A DNA stretch of 51,509 nt, taken from Acidobacteriota bacterium. GTDB lineage: Bacteria; Acidobacteriota; Vicinamibacteria; Marinacidobacterales; SMYC01. The position numbers were made by a program, and so were the translations under genes. Below, one piece after another: positions 15,354 to 23,187 of this stretch. The DNA lies in contig SMYC01000110.1 of NCBI GenBank assembly GCA_004356105.1, positions 1-51,509 of the forward strand, read 5' to 3'. Position 1 is the stretch's first letter; each line of letters begins with the position of its first letter. Under the pieces are notes generated by a model, which saw only the letters and a program-made list of their open reading frames with translations, had not been told where the DNA came from and ran no database searches.

Positions 15354-16028
15354 TTGATTGAAGACAAGACGCATCGTCTCCAGGTGACGACGGAGGACGG
15401 ATCCGCTCTCGGGGAAGTGACGGTCTCGTTCAAAAAGCCCACGCGCTCGAAAACCACGGCCATCATCGCCCACGGGGCCGGCGGCAATATGGACACAGCT
15501 TCCATTGCGGCCCTTCAAGCCGCTCTCGTTGCAGGAGGCGTCACGGCTGTCCGGTTCAACTTTCTCTATGCGGAAAAGGGAAGAGGTGGCCCAGACAAGC
15601 AGGCCAAGCTCATCGCCACTTGGCGCACGGTGGCCGACGCGATGCGCCGAGAGCTGAAGCCGAAGCGGCTCTTTCTTGCCGGCCGCTCGATGGGAGGCCG
15701 CATGGCGTCCTACCTTGTTGCCGAGGGCTATCCGTGTGACGGTATTTTCTTTCTTGCGTACCCGTTGCATCCACCGGGTAAACCCGACCGGCTTCGAAAA
15801 GACCATCTACCCAAAATAAAGGTTCCGATGCTCTTCGTCAGTGGCACGCGAGATGCTTTCGCCACCCTCGATCTGCTGGAGCCGCTCGTCAAGCAGACCA
15901 AAGCCAAGCTGCACTTGCTCGAGGGCGCGGACCACGGTTTCAGAGTGGCCAAAAAGTACGGGCGCACCCCAAAGGAAGTGGAAGCAGAAGTGGCCGCGAC
16001 CGTCTTGAATTTTATCTCGGAGGTGTAA
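15354..16028 (+). CDS. Small alpha/beta hydrolase (KANL3/Tex30-like, dienelactone-hydrolase fold)
   Basis: A 224-residue cytoplasmic hydrolase with a complete triad: S112 in GRSMGG, D167 in SGTRDAF and H194 in GADHGF. AIIAHGAGGNMD forms the oxyanion strand. The set of motifs matches the KANL3/Tex30 alpha/beta-hydrolase-like family, whose substrates are largely unknown. The only usable start is TTG at 15354, because a stop lies a few codons upstream in frame and the nearby ATG (15338) is in another frame. No clear ribosome binding site is seen. The gene is 21 bp after arginase and its TAA overlaps the next ATG by one base. Confidence 0.85.
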   Translation: MIEDKTHRLQVTTEDGSALGEVTVSFKKPTRSKTTAIIAHGAGGNMDTASIAALQAALVAGGVTAVRFNFLYAEKGRGGPDKQAKLIATWRTVADAMRRELKPKRLFLAGRSMGGRMASYLVAEGYPCDGIFFLAYPLHPPGKPDRLRKDHLPKIKVPMLFVSGTRDAFATLDLLEPLVKQTKAKLHLLEGADHGFRVAKKYGRTPKEVEAEVAATVLNFISEV

Positions 16029-16336
16029 TGTCTCGTATCGATGCTCTAAAGAACCTGTTGGCGAAAACTCCCGACGACGCGATGACCCGCTACATGCTCG
16101 CGAACGAGCTCTACAAGGACGGTCAGCTCGCCGAAGCCGTGGACGAGCTGAACGCTTATCTGAGCGCGGTGAAAGACGAGGGCGCGGCCTATCGCACTCT
16201 CGCGGACGCCTATCTCGGGCTCGACAAGAAGAAAGAAGCCCGCTGGGCCCTCCGCCAAGGAGCTGAGGCGGCCTTGGCCCATCACCACGAAGGGATGGCC
16301 CAAGAGTTCGAAGACCGCTTGAAAGAGATCGATTAG
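16028..16336 (+). CDS. Small TPR protein
   Basis: A 102-residue soluble protein made almost only of tetratricopeptide helices, for example DDAMTRYMLANELYKDGQ, AVDELNAYLSAVKDEG and AAYRTLADAYLGLDKKKEAR. It has no signal peptide. TPRs mediate protein contacts. It is the third gene of the arginase operon (TAATG overlap). Confidence 0.85.
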   Translation: MSRIDALKNLLAKTPDDAMTRYMLANELYKDGQLAEAVDELNAYLSAVKDEGAAYRTLADAYLGLDKKKEARWALRQGAEAALAHHHEGMAQEFEDRLKEID

Positions 16337-16365
16337 TTCTAGGCGAAGCCAGTTTTTGGCCGCTT

Positions 16366-16545
16366 CTACGCCACACCGTCAACGGTGATGTCCACCTTCT
16401 CATAGTACCAAGGGACCGGCGGCCATCCCGTGCGCCAGACGAGGCTCGCTCTACTGCTGTCGGTGATGGTCTTTCCGTGGAATACCGCTCGAATGCGACG
16501 CGGGCTCATTTCGATATGAACGCCCGCGCTCATCGGTCTTGCCAT
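16366..16545 (-). CDS. Truncated DUF427-family protein (59 residues)
   Basis: The ATG at 16545 has an excellent AAGGAGG seven bases upstream, so translation starts here. The protein reads like the first half of a DUF427 domain (SPRRIRAVFHGKTITDSSRA, then RTGWPPVPWYYEKVDI). It stops at residue 59, where normal members continue for another 35-60 residues with the conserved Cys/Trp block. The family has no established function. It is 15 bp after the truncated DUF3052 gene and in the same transcript as the M55 peptidase. It may be a decaying gene that is still translated. Confidence 0.65.
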   Translation of the reverse strand: MARPMSAGVHIEMSPRRIRAVFHGKTITDSSRASLVWRTGWPPVPWYYEKVDITVDGVA

Positions 16546-16560
16546 GATGTCCTCCTTGCC

Positions 16561-16764
16561 CTACTGTTCGAAGGCTTCCCAGGCTACGAACAGCAGCAGG
16601 ATATTTACGCCTCCGCCCGGTCTCGATGGTGCAAGCCTTGCTCCGGGCGGGAGCGGCCCGAGCGTCGCAGCGAAACCCTTCGGCGCCCCGCGATAACCGA
16701 CACGCGAGCCTTCGCGGATCCCGAGTTTTTGGGGAAGGGGTGTCCCCGAATAGCCTGCAACCAT
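16561..16764 (-). CDS. Truncated DUF3052-family protein (67 residues)
   Basis: The ATG at 16764 lies two bases after the stop of the M55 peptidase gene. The protein opens with the DUF3052 signature MVAGYSGTPLPQKLGIREGS, then GAPKGFAATLGPLPPG, and reaches the first core strand (VNILLLFVAWEAFEQ) before a TAG. Full members are about 130-150 residues, so the second half is missing. The function of the family is unknown. With the equally shortened DUF427 gene immediately downstream, one deletion event or parallel decay is likely (inference). Confidence 0.65.
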   Translation of the reverse strand: MVAGYSGTPLPQKLGIREGSRVGYRGAPKGFAATLGPLPPGARLAPSRPGGGVNILLLFVAWEAFEQ

Positions 16765-16766
16765 CG

Positions 16767-17663
16767 CTACGGCGAGAGTCCGGGCTGATAGTTGTTGACG
16801 AACTGAGCGAACATGGAAGCTTCGACCATATCCTTGGCGACGTAGCGGATGCTGTGAGAATCGATTCGTTCTACCGATGAGAGATAGGAAAGAATCTCGG
16901 CCTGCCGGTAGTTCTTGAAGCTGATCTCGAGCTCGATGTCGCCCGTCAGGCGAAACGGCTCGAGCTCGCCGACGCGCTCGATCGCACGGCGCGCGGCCGC
17001 CTCGATGACGTCGCAGCCGGCCGCTGGCGTGAGGGTACGGGCCGAATGAAAGCTCGTCGCCCACTTGACGATCGCGCCTTCGACGTCACCGACATAGGCC
17101 CGGGTTTCTTCGACGATCGCGTCGTCGCCCGAGACCATCACGATCGGAACACCGAAATGACCGGCGATCGCGGCGTTGAAGCCCGCTTCCGAGACGGATG
17201 TTCCATTCAAGCGGACGTCGGTCAACGTCGCGCTCGAGAACGTATGGGCGCGCACGCCTCTCGTGTTGGCGGTCGAAGTGTGATAGCCGATGAAGATCGC
17301 CGCGTCGAAGCTCTCGTCGAGCCCCCCCATCATGCCGAGAGGTCGCGGCCAGGACCTCACGATTTGCACGTCCTTCTCGAAGCGATCGATGAGCAAGTTC
17401 TGACCGTTTCCATGCGAGTCGCTCACGAGAAACTCGGTGGCGCCTGCGGCGCGAGCACCTCGGATTGCGGCGAGCACTTCTTCGGTCATGAACTCGCGAA
17501 ACCTCTGATATTCGAAGCCCGAAGGGCCGAGCTGCGCACCGCTGACCGCGCCGGTCACCCCTTCCATATCGACGGAGATGTAAACCTTGGTTTGCGCCCA
17601 GGCTAAGGTGGTGAAAAAACACAGAAAGAACAGGATGTTGATGTAGGTCAGCGCCTTTTTCAT
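16767..17663 (-). CDS. Exported D-aminopeptidase (DppA-like, peptidase M55)
   Basis: A 298-residue zinc peptidase that removes N-terminal D-residues such as D-Ala from peptides, by family knowledge. The start is the ATG at 17663, which has GAGGA upstream and gives a signal peptide (about 1-23). The frame remains open further upstream, but that would run into pheS. The zinc-site residues are all present: D32 and E34 in VDMEG, H84 in SDSHG, H128 in GYHTS and E159 in VSEAGFNAA. Bacillus DppA is cytoplasmic, whereas this one appears to be exported. It is divergent from pheS and followed by two truncated DUF genes. Confidence 0.92.
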   Translation of the reverse strand: MKKALTYINILFFLCFFTTLAWAQTKVYISVDMEGVTGAVSGAQLGPSGFEYQRFREFMTEEVLAAIRGARAAGATEFLVSDSHGNGQNLLIDRFEKDVQIVRSWPRPLGMMGGLDESFDAAIFIGYHTSTANTRGVRAHTFSSATLTDVRLNGTSVSEAGFNAAIAGHFGVPIVMVSGDDAIVEETRAYVGDVEGAIVKWATSFHSARTLTPAAGCDVIEAAARRAIERVGELEPFRLTGDIELEISFKNYRQAEILSYLSSVERIDSHSIRYVAKDMVEASMFAQFVNNYQPGLSP

Positions 17664-17772
17664 TCTGATTCCTCGTTCTCCGATCGCGCTCGTATGCGAT
17701 TGAAGGTAAATGCAAGTGGGCCGAATTTCGCGATACACTAACAGGTTTGCTGCGTCAGGAACAGGGAGATGG

Positions 17773-18816
17773 ATGAGCGTTTTGACAACGATTGAAGAGA
17801 TTCGAGCCAAGGCTCGGGACGGCCTTGCCGAGGTGAGAAACGATGCCGAGCTCGAGACGTGGCGCGTCGCCGTCATGGGAAGAAAGAGCCCGCTGATGTC
17901 GGCGCTGCGCTCGCTCGGGAAGCTTGGGCCGGAAGAACGAAAAGAAGCCGGACGGGCGGCCAACCTGCTAAAGACGCAGCTCGACCAAGCGCTCGAGGAG
18001 AAGCGGGAGACGCTCGGGCGCGCGCGTATCGAGGAGACCGAGACCGCCGGGCGCATCGACGTGACGCTTCCGGCCCGGCCGCTTCCCGAGGGACGGCTTC
18101 ATCCCGTGACGCAGACCCAGCGCGACATCGTGGACGCCTTTGTCGCGCAAGGGTTTTCGGTCATCGAAGGGCCCGAAGTCGAGCTCGAGTACTACAACTT
18201 TGAAGCCCTCCGCATTCCCGCGGATCATCCCGCGCGAGAGCTCATGGATACGTTCTACATCGACCGGAGCGGTGACACCGATTCGAAGCTTCTTCTGCGC
18301 ACGCACACGTCACCGAACCAGATCCGCTTCATGGAGAACAACGACCCCCCGGTCCGGATCATTTGTCCGGGGCGAACCTACCGGAACGAAGCGACCGATC
18401 CGAGCCACGAGTGGATGATCACCCAAACCGAAGTGCTTGCGGTGGACGAGGGCCTGACGCTCGCGCATCTCAAAGGCACGCTCTTCGAGCTCGCCAAGCG
18501 CCTCTTCGGCCGCGATCGCAAGGTCCGTTTCCGCTGCGACTTCTTTCGCTTCGTCGAGCCCGGCGTGGACATGGCGATCGACTGCTTTCTTTGCGGCGGC
18601 AAAGGTTGCCGCACCTGTAAGAAAGAGGGGTGGATCGAGATTCTCGGCGCGGGCATGGTCCACCCAGAGATTCTCGCGAACATGGGCTACGACCCCGACA
18701 TCTATACCGGCTTTGCGGCAGGGCTCGGCGTCGAGCGCATAGCCATGCTGCGCTACGGTGTCGACGACATTCGCCACTTCTACGAGAACGACCTTCGTTT
18801 CCTGAGGCAATTCTGA
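17773..18816 (+). CDS. pheS: Phenylalanyl-tRNA synthetase alpha subunit
   Basis: The catalytic subunit of the (alpha-beta)2 enzyme that charges tRNA-Phe. It is 347 residues, the usual length. The N-terminal coiled coil (about 1-85) binds tRNA. The class II core follows: motif 1 around HPVTQTQRDIVDAF, motif 2 at VRIICPGRTYRNEATDPSH, and motif 3 at GLGVERIAMLRYGVDDIR. A Cys-rich loop CFLCGGKGCRTC (about 272-283) could bind a metal; I associate such loops with a subset of bacterial PheS (recollection). The ATG at 17773 is preceded by AGGGAG. The frame is open from 17710 but has no signal there. pheT follows after 4 bp. No T-box or attenuator-like leader was seen in the 109-bp upstream gap. Confidence 0.97.
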   Translation: MSVLTTIEEIRAKARDGLAEVRNDAELETWRVAVMGRKSPLMSALRSLGKLGPEERKEAGRAANLLKTQLDQALEEKRETLGRARIEETETAGRIDVTLPARPLPEGRLHPVTQTQRDIVDAFVAQGFSVIEGPEVELEYYNFEALRIPADHPARELMDTFYIDRSGDTDSKLLLRTHTSPNQIRFMENNDPPVRIICPGRTYRNEATDPSHEWMITQTEVLAVDEGLTLAHLKGTLFELAKRLFGRDRKVRFRCDFFRFVEPGVDMAIDCFLCGGKGCRTCKKEGWIEILGAGMVHPEILANMGYDPDIYTGFAAGLGVERIAMLRYGVDDIRHFYENDLRFLRQF

Positions 18817-18820
18817 GCTC

Positions 18821-21226
18821 ATGCGCGTACCCATCAAATGGTTGAGTGAATATGTCACGGTGGTGCTTCCCGTGAAAGAAGTGGCCCAACGTCTGACGAT
18901 GGCGGGCCTCGAAGTAACGAGCATCGAGCGTACCGGAGACGATTGGGAAGATGTGGTCATCGGGCACGTGGTCGAAGTTCAGAAACACCCCGACGCCGAC
19001 CGTCTAACCCTCGTGACTGTGGATATCGGCGGCGACGAGAACTTCGAAGTCGTGTGCGGCGCGGGAAACGTCGCGAAAGGGCAGAACATCGCTTACGCGA
19101 AGCTCGGCGCGCGACTCATCGACGCTCGCACGGGCGAGAAGAAAAAGCTCAAGAAAGCCAAGATTCGAGGCGTCGTGTCGCGGGGGATGGTCTGTTCCGA
19201 GCGCGAGCTCGGCCTCTCCGATGAGCATGAAGGCATCCTCGTCATCACCAGTGCGCTCGCGGAGCGCGGTAAACCCCTCGCGGAAGTGCTCGGTGACACC
19301 GTGCTCGATATCGACATGAAGCCGAACCGCGCCGACGGGCTCTCCGTCGTGGGCGTGGCGCGCGATGTGGCGGCGCTCACCGGAGAAACCCTACGCGAGC
19401 CGGATTTGAGTTTCGAGGCGGCGGGGGAGTCGGTCGTTCTGCGTGCACGCGTCGACATCAACGACCCCGATTTGTGCAGCCGCTTCACGCTCGCGATCAT
19501 CGAAGACATCAAGATTGGACCGTCACCGGCGTGGATGCAGGAGGCGCTTCTCGGTGCCGGGATGCGTCCCATCAATAACGTAGTCGACATTACCAACTAC
19601 GTGATGCTCGAGCTCGGGCAGCCCATTCACGCCTTCGACTACGACACCGTCTCCGAGCATCACATCATCGTGCGCCGCGCGAAAGACGGCGAGAAGCTCA
19701 CGACGCTCGACGGGAAGGAGCGTGTGTTCACCTCCAAGCAGCTCCTGATCACGGATCCGACCGGCCCTATCGCCATAGCCGGCGTCATGGGCGGCCTGGC
19801 TACCGAAGTCACCGACAAGACCCAAACGATTCTTCTCGAGGTGGCGAACTTCAACCCCGTGAACATTCGGCGCACGGCGATGGCGTTGAAGCTTCCGAGT
19901 GAAGCCTCACGTCGCTTTGCGTGGGGCATAGCACCGGAGCTCGCACCCATGGCGTCGCGGCGGGTGACAAAGTTTCTCGTCGAGCTTGCGGGCGGCAAGG
20001 CAGGCGAAGGTCTCGTAGACGCCTATCCCGTTATCTCCGCGCCGGTGCATGTCTCGCTCGCGCGCAAGCGCATAGCTCAGGTACTTGGCATCGATCCTTC
20101 GGAGGAGCAGGTCGTCCAAGCACTCGAGGCGCTCGGCTTTACGGTGGAATCCAAACCTGACCGATTCGAGATCGGTGTGCCTTACTGGCGAAGAGACGTC
20201 TTGGGGCCGGACGATGTCGTCGAGGAAGTGGCCCGCATGGTCGGATACGAGACGATCCCGGCGGCGCCGCTCGCGGGCCGGGTCCCGCCTGGCGTCCCGC
20301 AACCGATACGCGAGCTCCGCGAGCGCGCACGCGACATTCTAGTAGGCGCGGGGATGCAGGAAATCATCACCTATCCGCTCACGAGTCTCGAGGTTCTCGG
20401 GCGCGTGGTCGAGGCGGAAGTGCTCGAGAAGGCGCCTCCGCTCGCGGTCGTCAACCCGTTGAATGTCGGCCAAGAACGGTTGCGCACGTCCCTCCGCGCC
20501 TCACTACTCGAAACGCTCGCACGTAATTTGCGTCTCACGAAAGAGCACATCGCGCTCTTTGAAACTGCCCGTGTTTACATGCCGACGTCGGGCGCTCTTC
20601 CCAACGAGGAGGAACAGATTGTCGGCGTCGTGACCGGAAGCCGGCTCGACCGGTTCGGCAATCCCACGGACGAAAATATCGACTTCTACGACGCCAAAGC
20701 ATACGCCGCGCGGCTTTTCGAGCGGCTGAGTGTTACAGCGAGCTTTGTCGCGTACGAGGATTACGGGTTGCTGTCGGGGCGCACCGCCCGGATCGACGTT
20801 TCCGGTCAATTGGTTGGCGTGATCGGCCAGGTCCATCCGCGGACCGCCAAGGAGTTCGGCCTCGAAAAAGACGTGTATCTGTTCGAGATCCGGATCGCGG
20901 ACCTTCTCGACCATGTGCCGCCGGTAGCGACGATGCAGGCGATCTCGAAATATCCAGCGGTCGTGGAAGACCTCGCTATCGTCGTCGACCGCGGCGAGCC
21001 GGCGGCCTCGGTGCTCGCCGAAATCAAAGGTCACCCACTCGTCGCAAGCGCCCAGGTCTTTGACGAATATGTCGGCTCGCAAGTTCCTGAAGGACGTAAA
21101 TCGCTTGCGATCTCCGTGTCCTATCAAGCTCCCGATCGCACGCTGACCGATAAAGACGTCGCGAAAGCTCGCGACAAAATCGTCGCGCGGCTGCGCGCCA
21201 ATTGTGCGGCGGAGCTCCGTTCTTGA
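18821..21226 (+). CDS. pheT: Phenylalanyl-tRNA synthetase beta subunit
   Basis: The 801-residue partner of PheS. Domains in order: B1 with the split tRNA-binding EMAP-like domain (about 40-150, HPDADRLTLVTVDIGG), B3/B4 editing domain in the middle (MKPNRADGLSVVGVARDVAA, then EASRRFAWGI), B5 (about 400-470), a catalytic-like fold without activity, and the C-terminal anticodon-binding ferredoxin domain (SKYPAVVEDLAIVVD, GRKSLAISVSYQAPDRTLTD). It is complete. The expected neighbour order (pheS then pheT) is kept, but the gene after it is a HAD phosphatase rather than ihfA or zapA. Confidence 0.97.
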   Translation: MRVPIKWLSEYVTVVLPVKEVAQRLTMAGLEVTSIERTGDDWEDVVIGHVVEVQKHPDADRLTLVTVDIGGDENFEVVCGAGNVAKGQNIAYAKLGARLIDARTGEKKKLKKAKIRGVVSRGMVCSERELGLSDEHEGILVITSALAERGKPLAEVLGDTVLDIDMKPNRADGLSVVGVARDVAALTGETLREPDLSFEAAGESVVLRARVDINDPDLCSRFTLAIIEDIKIGPSPAWMQEALLGAGMRPINNVVDITNYVMLELGQPIHAFDYDTVSEHHIIVRRAKDGEKLTTLDGKERVFTSKQLLITDPTGPIAIAGVMGGLATEVTDKTQTILLEVANFNPVNIRRTAMALKLPSEASRRFAWGIAPELAPMASRRVTKFLVELAGGKAGEGLVDAYPVISAPVHVSLARKRIAQVLGIDPSEEQVVQALEALGFTVESKPDRFEIGVPYWRRDVLGPDDVVEEVARMVGYETIPAAPLAGRVPPGVPQPIRELRERARDILVGAGMQEIITYPLTSLEVLGRVVEAEVLEKAPPLAVVNPLNVGQERLRTSLRASLLETLARNLRLTKEHIALFETARVYMPTSGALPNEEEQIVGVVTGSRLDRFGNPTDENIDFYDAKAYAARLFERLSVTASFVAYEDYGLLSGRTARIDVSGQLVGVIGQVHPRTAKEFGLEKDVYLFEIRIADLLDHVPPVATMQAISKYPAVVEDLAIVVDRGEPAASVLAEIKGHPLVASAQVFDEYVGSQVPEGRKSLAISVSYQAPDRTLTDKDVAKARDKIVARLRANCAAELRS

Positions 21227-21873
21227 GCGGCGCCATCGATCCAGAATTCGATACCTTCCTTTTCGATCTCGACGGGACGCTCATCGATTCGATCGAGCTT
21301 ATTTTTCGCTGCTATCGGCACGCGGCCGCGACGCATCTTGGCGAGCAACCTCCGAGCTCGGTGTGGCGGGACGGGCTTGGAACTCCGCTCCGGGAGCAGT
21401 TTCGGGCGGTGACGTCGGATGCCGATCTCATCGAAACGATGGTCGTGACCTACCGGGAATTTCACAACGAACATCACGACTCGAGTGTCAGTGTCTATCC
21501 GGATGTCGAGGAGGTCCTGCGCGCGCTTCGTCGCCGGGCGAAGCTCGGGGTCGTTACCAGCAAGCTCCGTGCGGGAGCGGAGCGGGGGTTGAAGCTTCTA
21601 GGGCTTTTCCACTTCTTCGACGTCGTCGTGACGGCCGACGAGGTCGAGCACGCCAAACCGCACCCAGAGCCCGTCGAAACTGCCCTCGAGCGCCTCGGCG
21701 CGAGTGCCGCACGGTCGATCTTCATCGGTGATTCGCCGCACGACATCGCGTCGGGCCGTGGAGCCGGAGTCAAAACGGCCGGCGTTTTATGGGGTCCCTT
21801 CGCGAGGGACGAGCTTCTAAAAGCATCTCCTGACTTCCTGCTCGACTCGCCGAAGAAAATCCTCGACCTCTAG
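21223..21873 (+). CDS. HAD-superfamily phosphatase (phosphoglycolate phosphatase-like)
   Basis: A 216-residue soluble phosphatase. The HAD motifs are complete: FLFDLDGTLIDS (nucleophile Asp and acid Asp), VVTSK (motif II), K in HAKPHPEP (motif III) and FIGDSPHD (motif IV). A helical cap of the Gph/PpaX kind lies between. The most likely start is TTG at 21223, whose TTGA overlaps the pheT stop by 4 bp, matching many other junctions in this window; a GTG 21 bases earlier is possible. Candidate substrates are phosphoglycolate or pyrophosphate, which the sequence cannot separate. Confidence 0.88.
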   Translation: MSGAIDPEFDTFLFDLDGTLIDSIELIFRCYRHAAATHLGEQPPSSVWRDGLGTPLREQFRAVTSDADLIETMVVTYREFHNEHHDSSVSVYPDVEEVLRALRRRAKLGVVTSKLRAGAERGLKLLGLFHFFDVVVTADEVEHAKPHPEPVETALERLGASAARSIFIGDSPHDIASGRGAGVKTAGVLWGPFARDELLKASPDFLLDSPKKILDL

Positions 21874-21946
21874 GGAGGTTCTTCCCCTAGATCTCGTCCT
21901 ATAACAATGGGTATGGGGTTTAGTGTCGAAAGGGGGAGCATTCCAG

Positions 21947-22882
21947 ATGACGAAGTTGATTGTGGTGAGTGAGCTCATGCGCGCCGCCCTGCGCAAGCTC
22001 GAATCGTTTGCGGCTTTTGACGGGTTGCCGATACATATCGGAGGAGAGAGTGGTACGGGCAAAGAGCTCGTCGCTAATTGGGTGCACGAGAGGAGCTCAC
22101 GGGCCCGGCGGAATTTCGTCCCGGTGAACTGCGCGTCCCTTCCAGATGGTCTGGTAGAGGCAGAGCTATTCGGGCACACGCGTGGCGCGTTTACGGGTGC
22201 TACTCAGGCCAGAGAAGGCCTCATCGCACATGCGGATGGTGGAACGTTATTTCTCGACGAAGTGGCGGATCTTCCGCCGCGAGCGCAGACCGCGCTCTTG
22301 CGGGCGCTTCAGGAGAAGGAATATCGGCGGCTGGGCGAGGCTTGTCTGCGTCGCTCGAATTTTCGCTTGATCTCGGCGAGCCACAAGAATCTCTCTGAAG
22401 AGGTGGATGCTGGGCGGTTTCGACGAGACCTCTTCTTTCGTTTGAAAGTCGTTCATGTCGAGCTGCCCGCGCTGCGCGAGCGGCCCGCGGACATTCTTCC
22501 GCTCGCCGCGCATTGCGTTCGGACACAAAGTCGTTTGCTCGGTGTTGCGCCCCGTGGGTTCACTCGAGAGGCGGAGCGACGCCTGGGCCAATATGGTTGG
22601 CCTGGCAACGTGCGCGAGCTCGAGAACGAGGTCGTGCAAGCGCTCGTCCGGGCTCAGGAGGCGGAGGCGATTGGTGTGGAGCACCTGTCGCTTCCGAGCG
22701 CCGACACAAGCGCCGAGGGCCGTGCTCTCGGTGCGGCGTCGCGGGCATTCGAGAGGCGATTTCTAACGGACTCGTTGGCCGCGCATGGAGGCAACCGTAC
22801 GCGCACCGCGCGGGCGCTAGGGTTGTCGCGCCAAGGCCTCTACCGAAAACTCAAACGCTTGGGTGTGCGAAGAGGACCCTAA
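21947..22882 (+). CDS. Sigma-54-dependent transcriptional activator without a sensor domain
   Basis: A 311-residue AAA+ enhancer-binding protein that remodels sigma-54 RNA polymerase. It begins almost directly with the AAA+ core: Walker A GESGTGKE (33-40), the sigma-54 contact loop GAFTGA (80-85), Walker B LFLDEVADL (101-109) and arginine fingers in FRRDLFFRL. It ends in a Fis-type helix-turn-helix (GGNRTRTARALGLSRQGLYR). There is no receiver, PAS or GAF domain, so it may be constitutive, controlled by expression, or regulated in trans like PspF. I chose the ATG at 21947 because GGGGGAG lies nine bases upstream; a GTG at 21923 is the alternative. I could not identify a -24/-12 promoter nearby. 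Confidence 0.9.
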   Translation: MTKLIVVSELMRAALRKLESFAAFDGLPIHIGGESGTGKELVANWVHERSSRARRNFVPVNCASLPDGLVEAELFGHTRGAFTGATQAREGLIAHADGGTLFLDEVADLPPRAQTALLRALQEKEYRRLGEACLRRSNFRLISASHKNLSEEVDAGRFRRDLFFRLKVVHVELPALRERPADILPLAAHCVRTQSRLLGVAPRGFTREAERRLGQYGWPGNVRELENEVVQALVRAQEAEAIGVEHLSLPSADTSAEGRALGAASRAFERRFLTDSLAAHGGNRTRTARALGLSRQGLYRKLKRLGVRRGP

Positions 22883-23187
22883 GCTCTCTGTGCAAGAAAA
22901 TTGGAGCGGCAGGGACAGCGATTCCCAACACAAAGAAGGACCCTGGCGCACGGCTCCTGCCCGTTCGCCGCCCCCGCCACTCATGAGCGGTACCAAAGAA
23001 ACAGCCGTGAACACAACACGATCGCCTTTTGGCTGCGGGGTGGAAAATACGTTAAAACCCGTATGAGGTCAAGCGGTTTTTTAACAGAGTCTTCTGCCCC
23101 TCGATCGGTTGAGGAATCGCCTTGACTTCGTTTCCTCGCAAAGGGAACATCTCACTCTTTGACGGCTTCGATAGAAGGGACAGCCAC
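22883..23187. other. 305-bp non-coding gap with an AT-rich inverted repeat
   Basis: I see no gene here. The only structure is gttaaaacccg (23051-23061) facing cggttttttaac (23074-23085), an imperfect stem with a 12-base loop that might end transcription from either side. A TTGACT at 23123 could be a -35 box for the next gene, but no good -10 follows at the right distance. Confidence 0.4.

Noticed and set aside
17664-17772. T-box or attenuator leader before pheS
   Set aside because: No T-box sequence, leader peptide with Phe codons, or terminator/antiterminator pair was visible.
22883-23187. Sigma-54 promoter downstream of the enhancer-binding protein
   Set aside because: Candidate TGGC...TGC pairs have the wrong spacing for a -24/-12 element.
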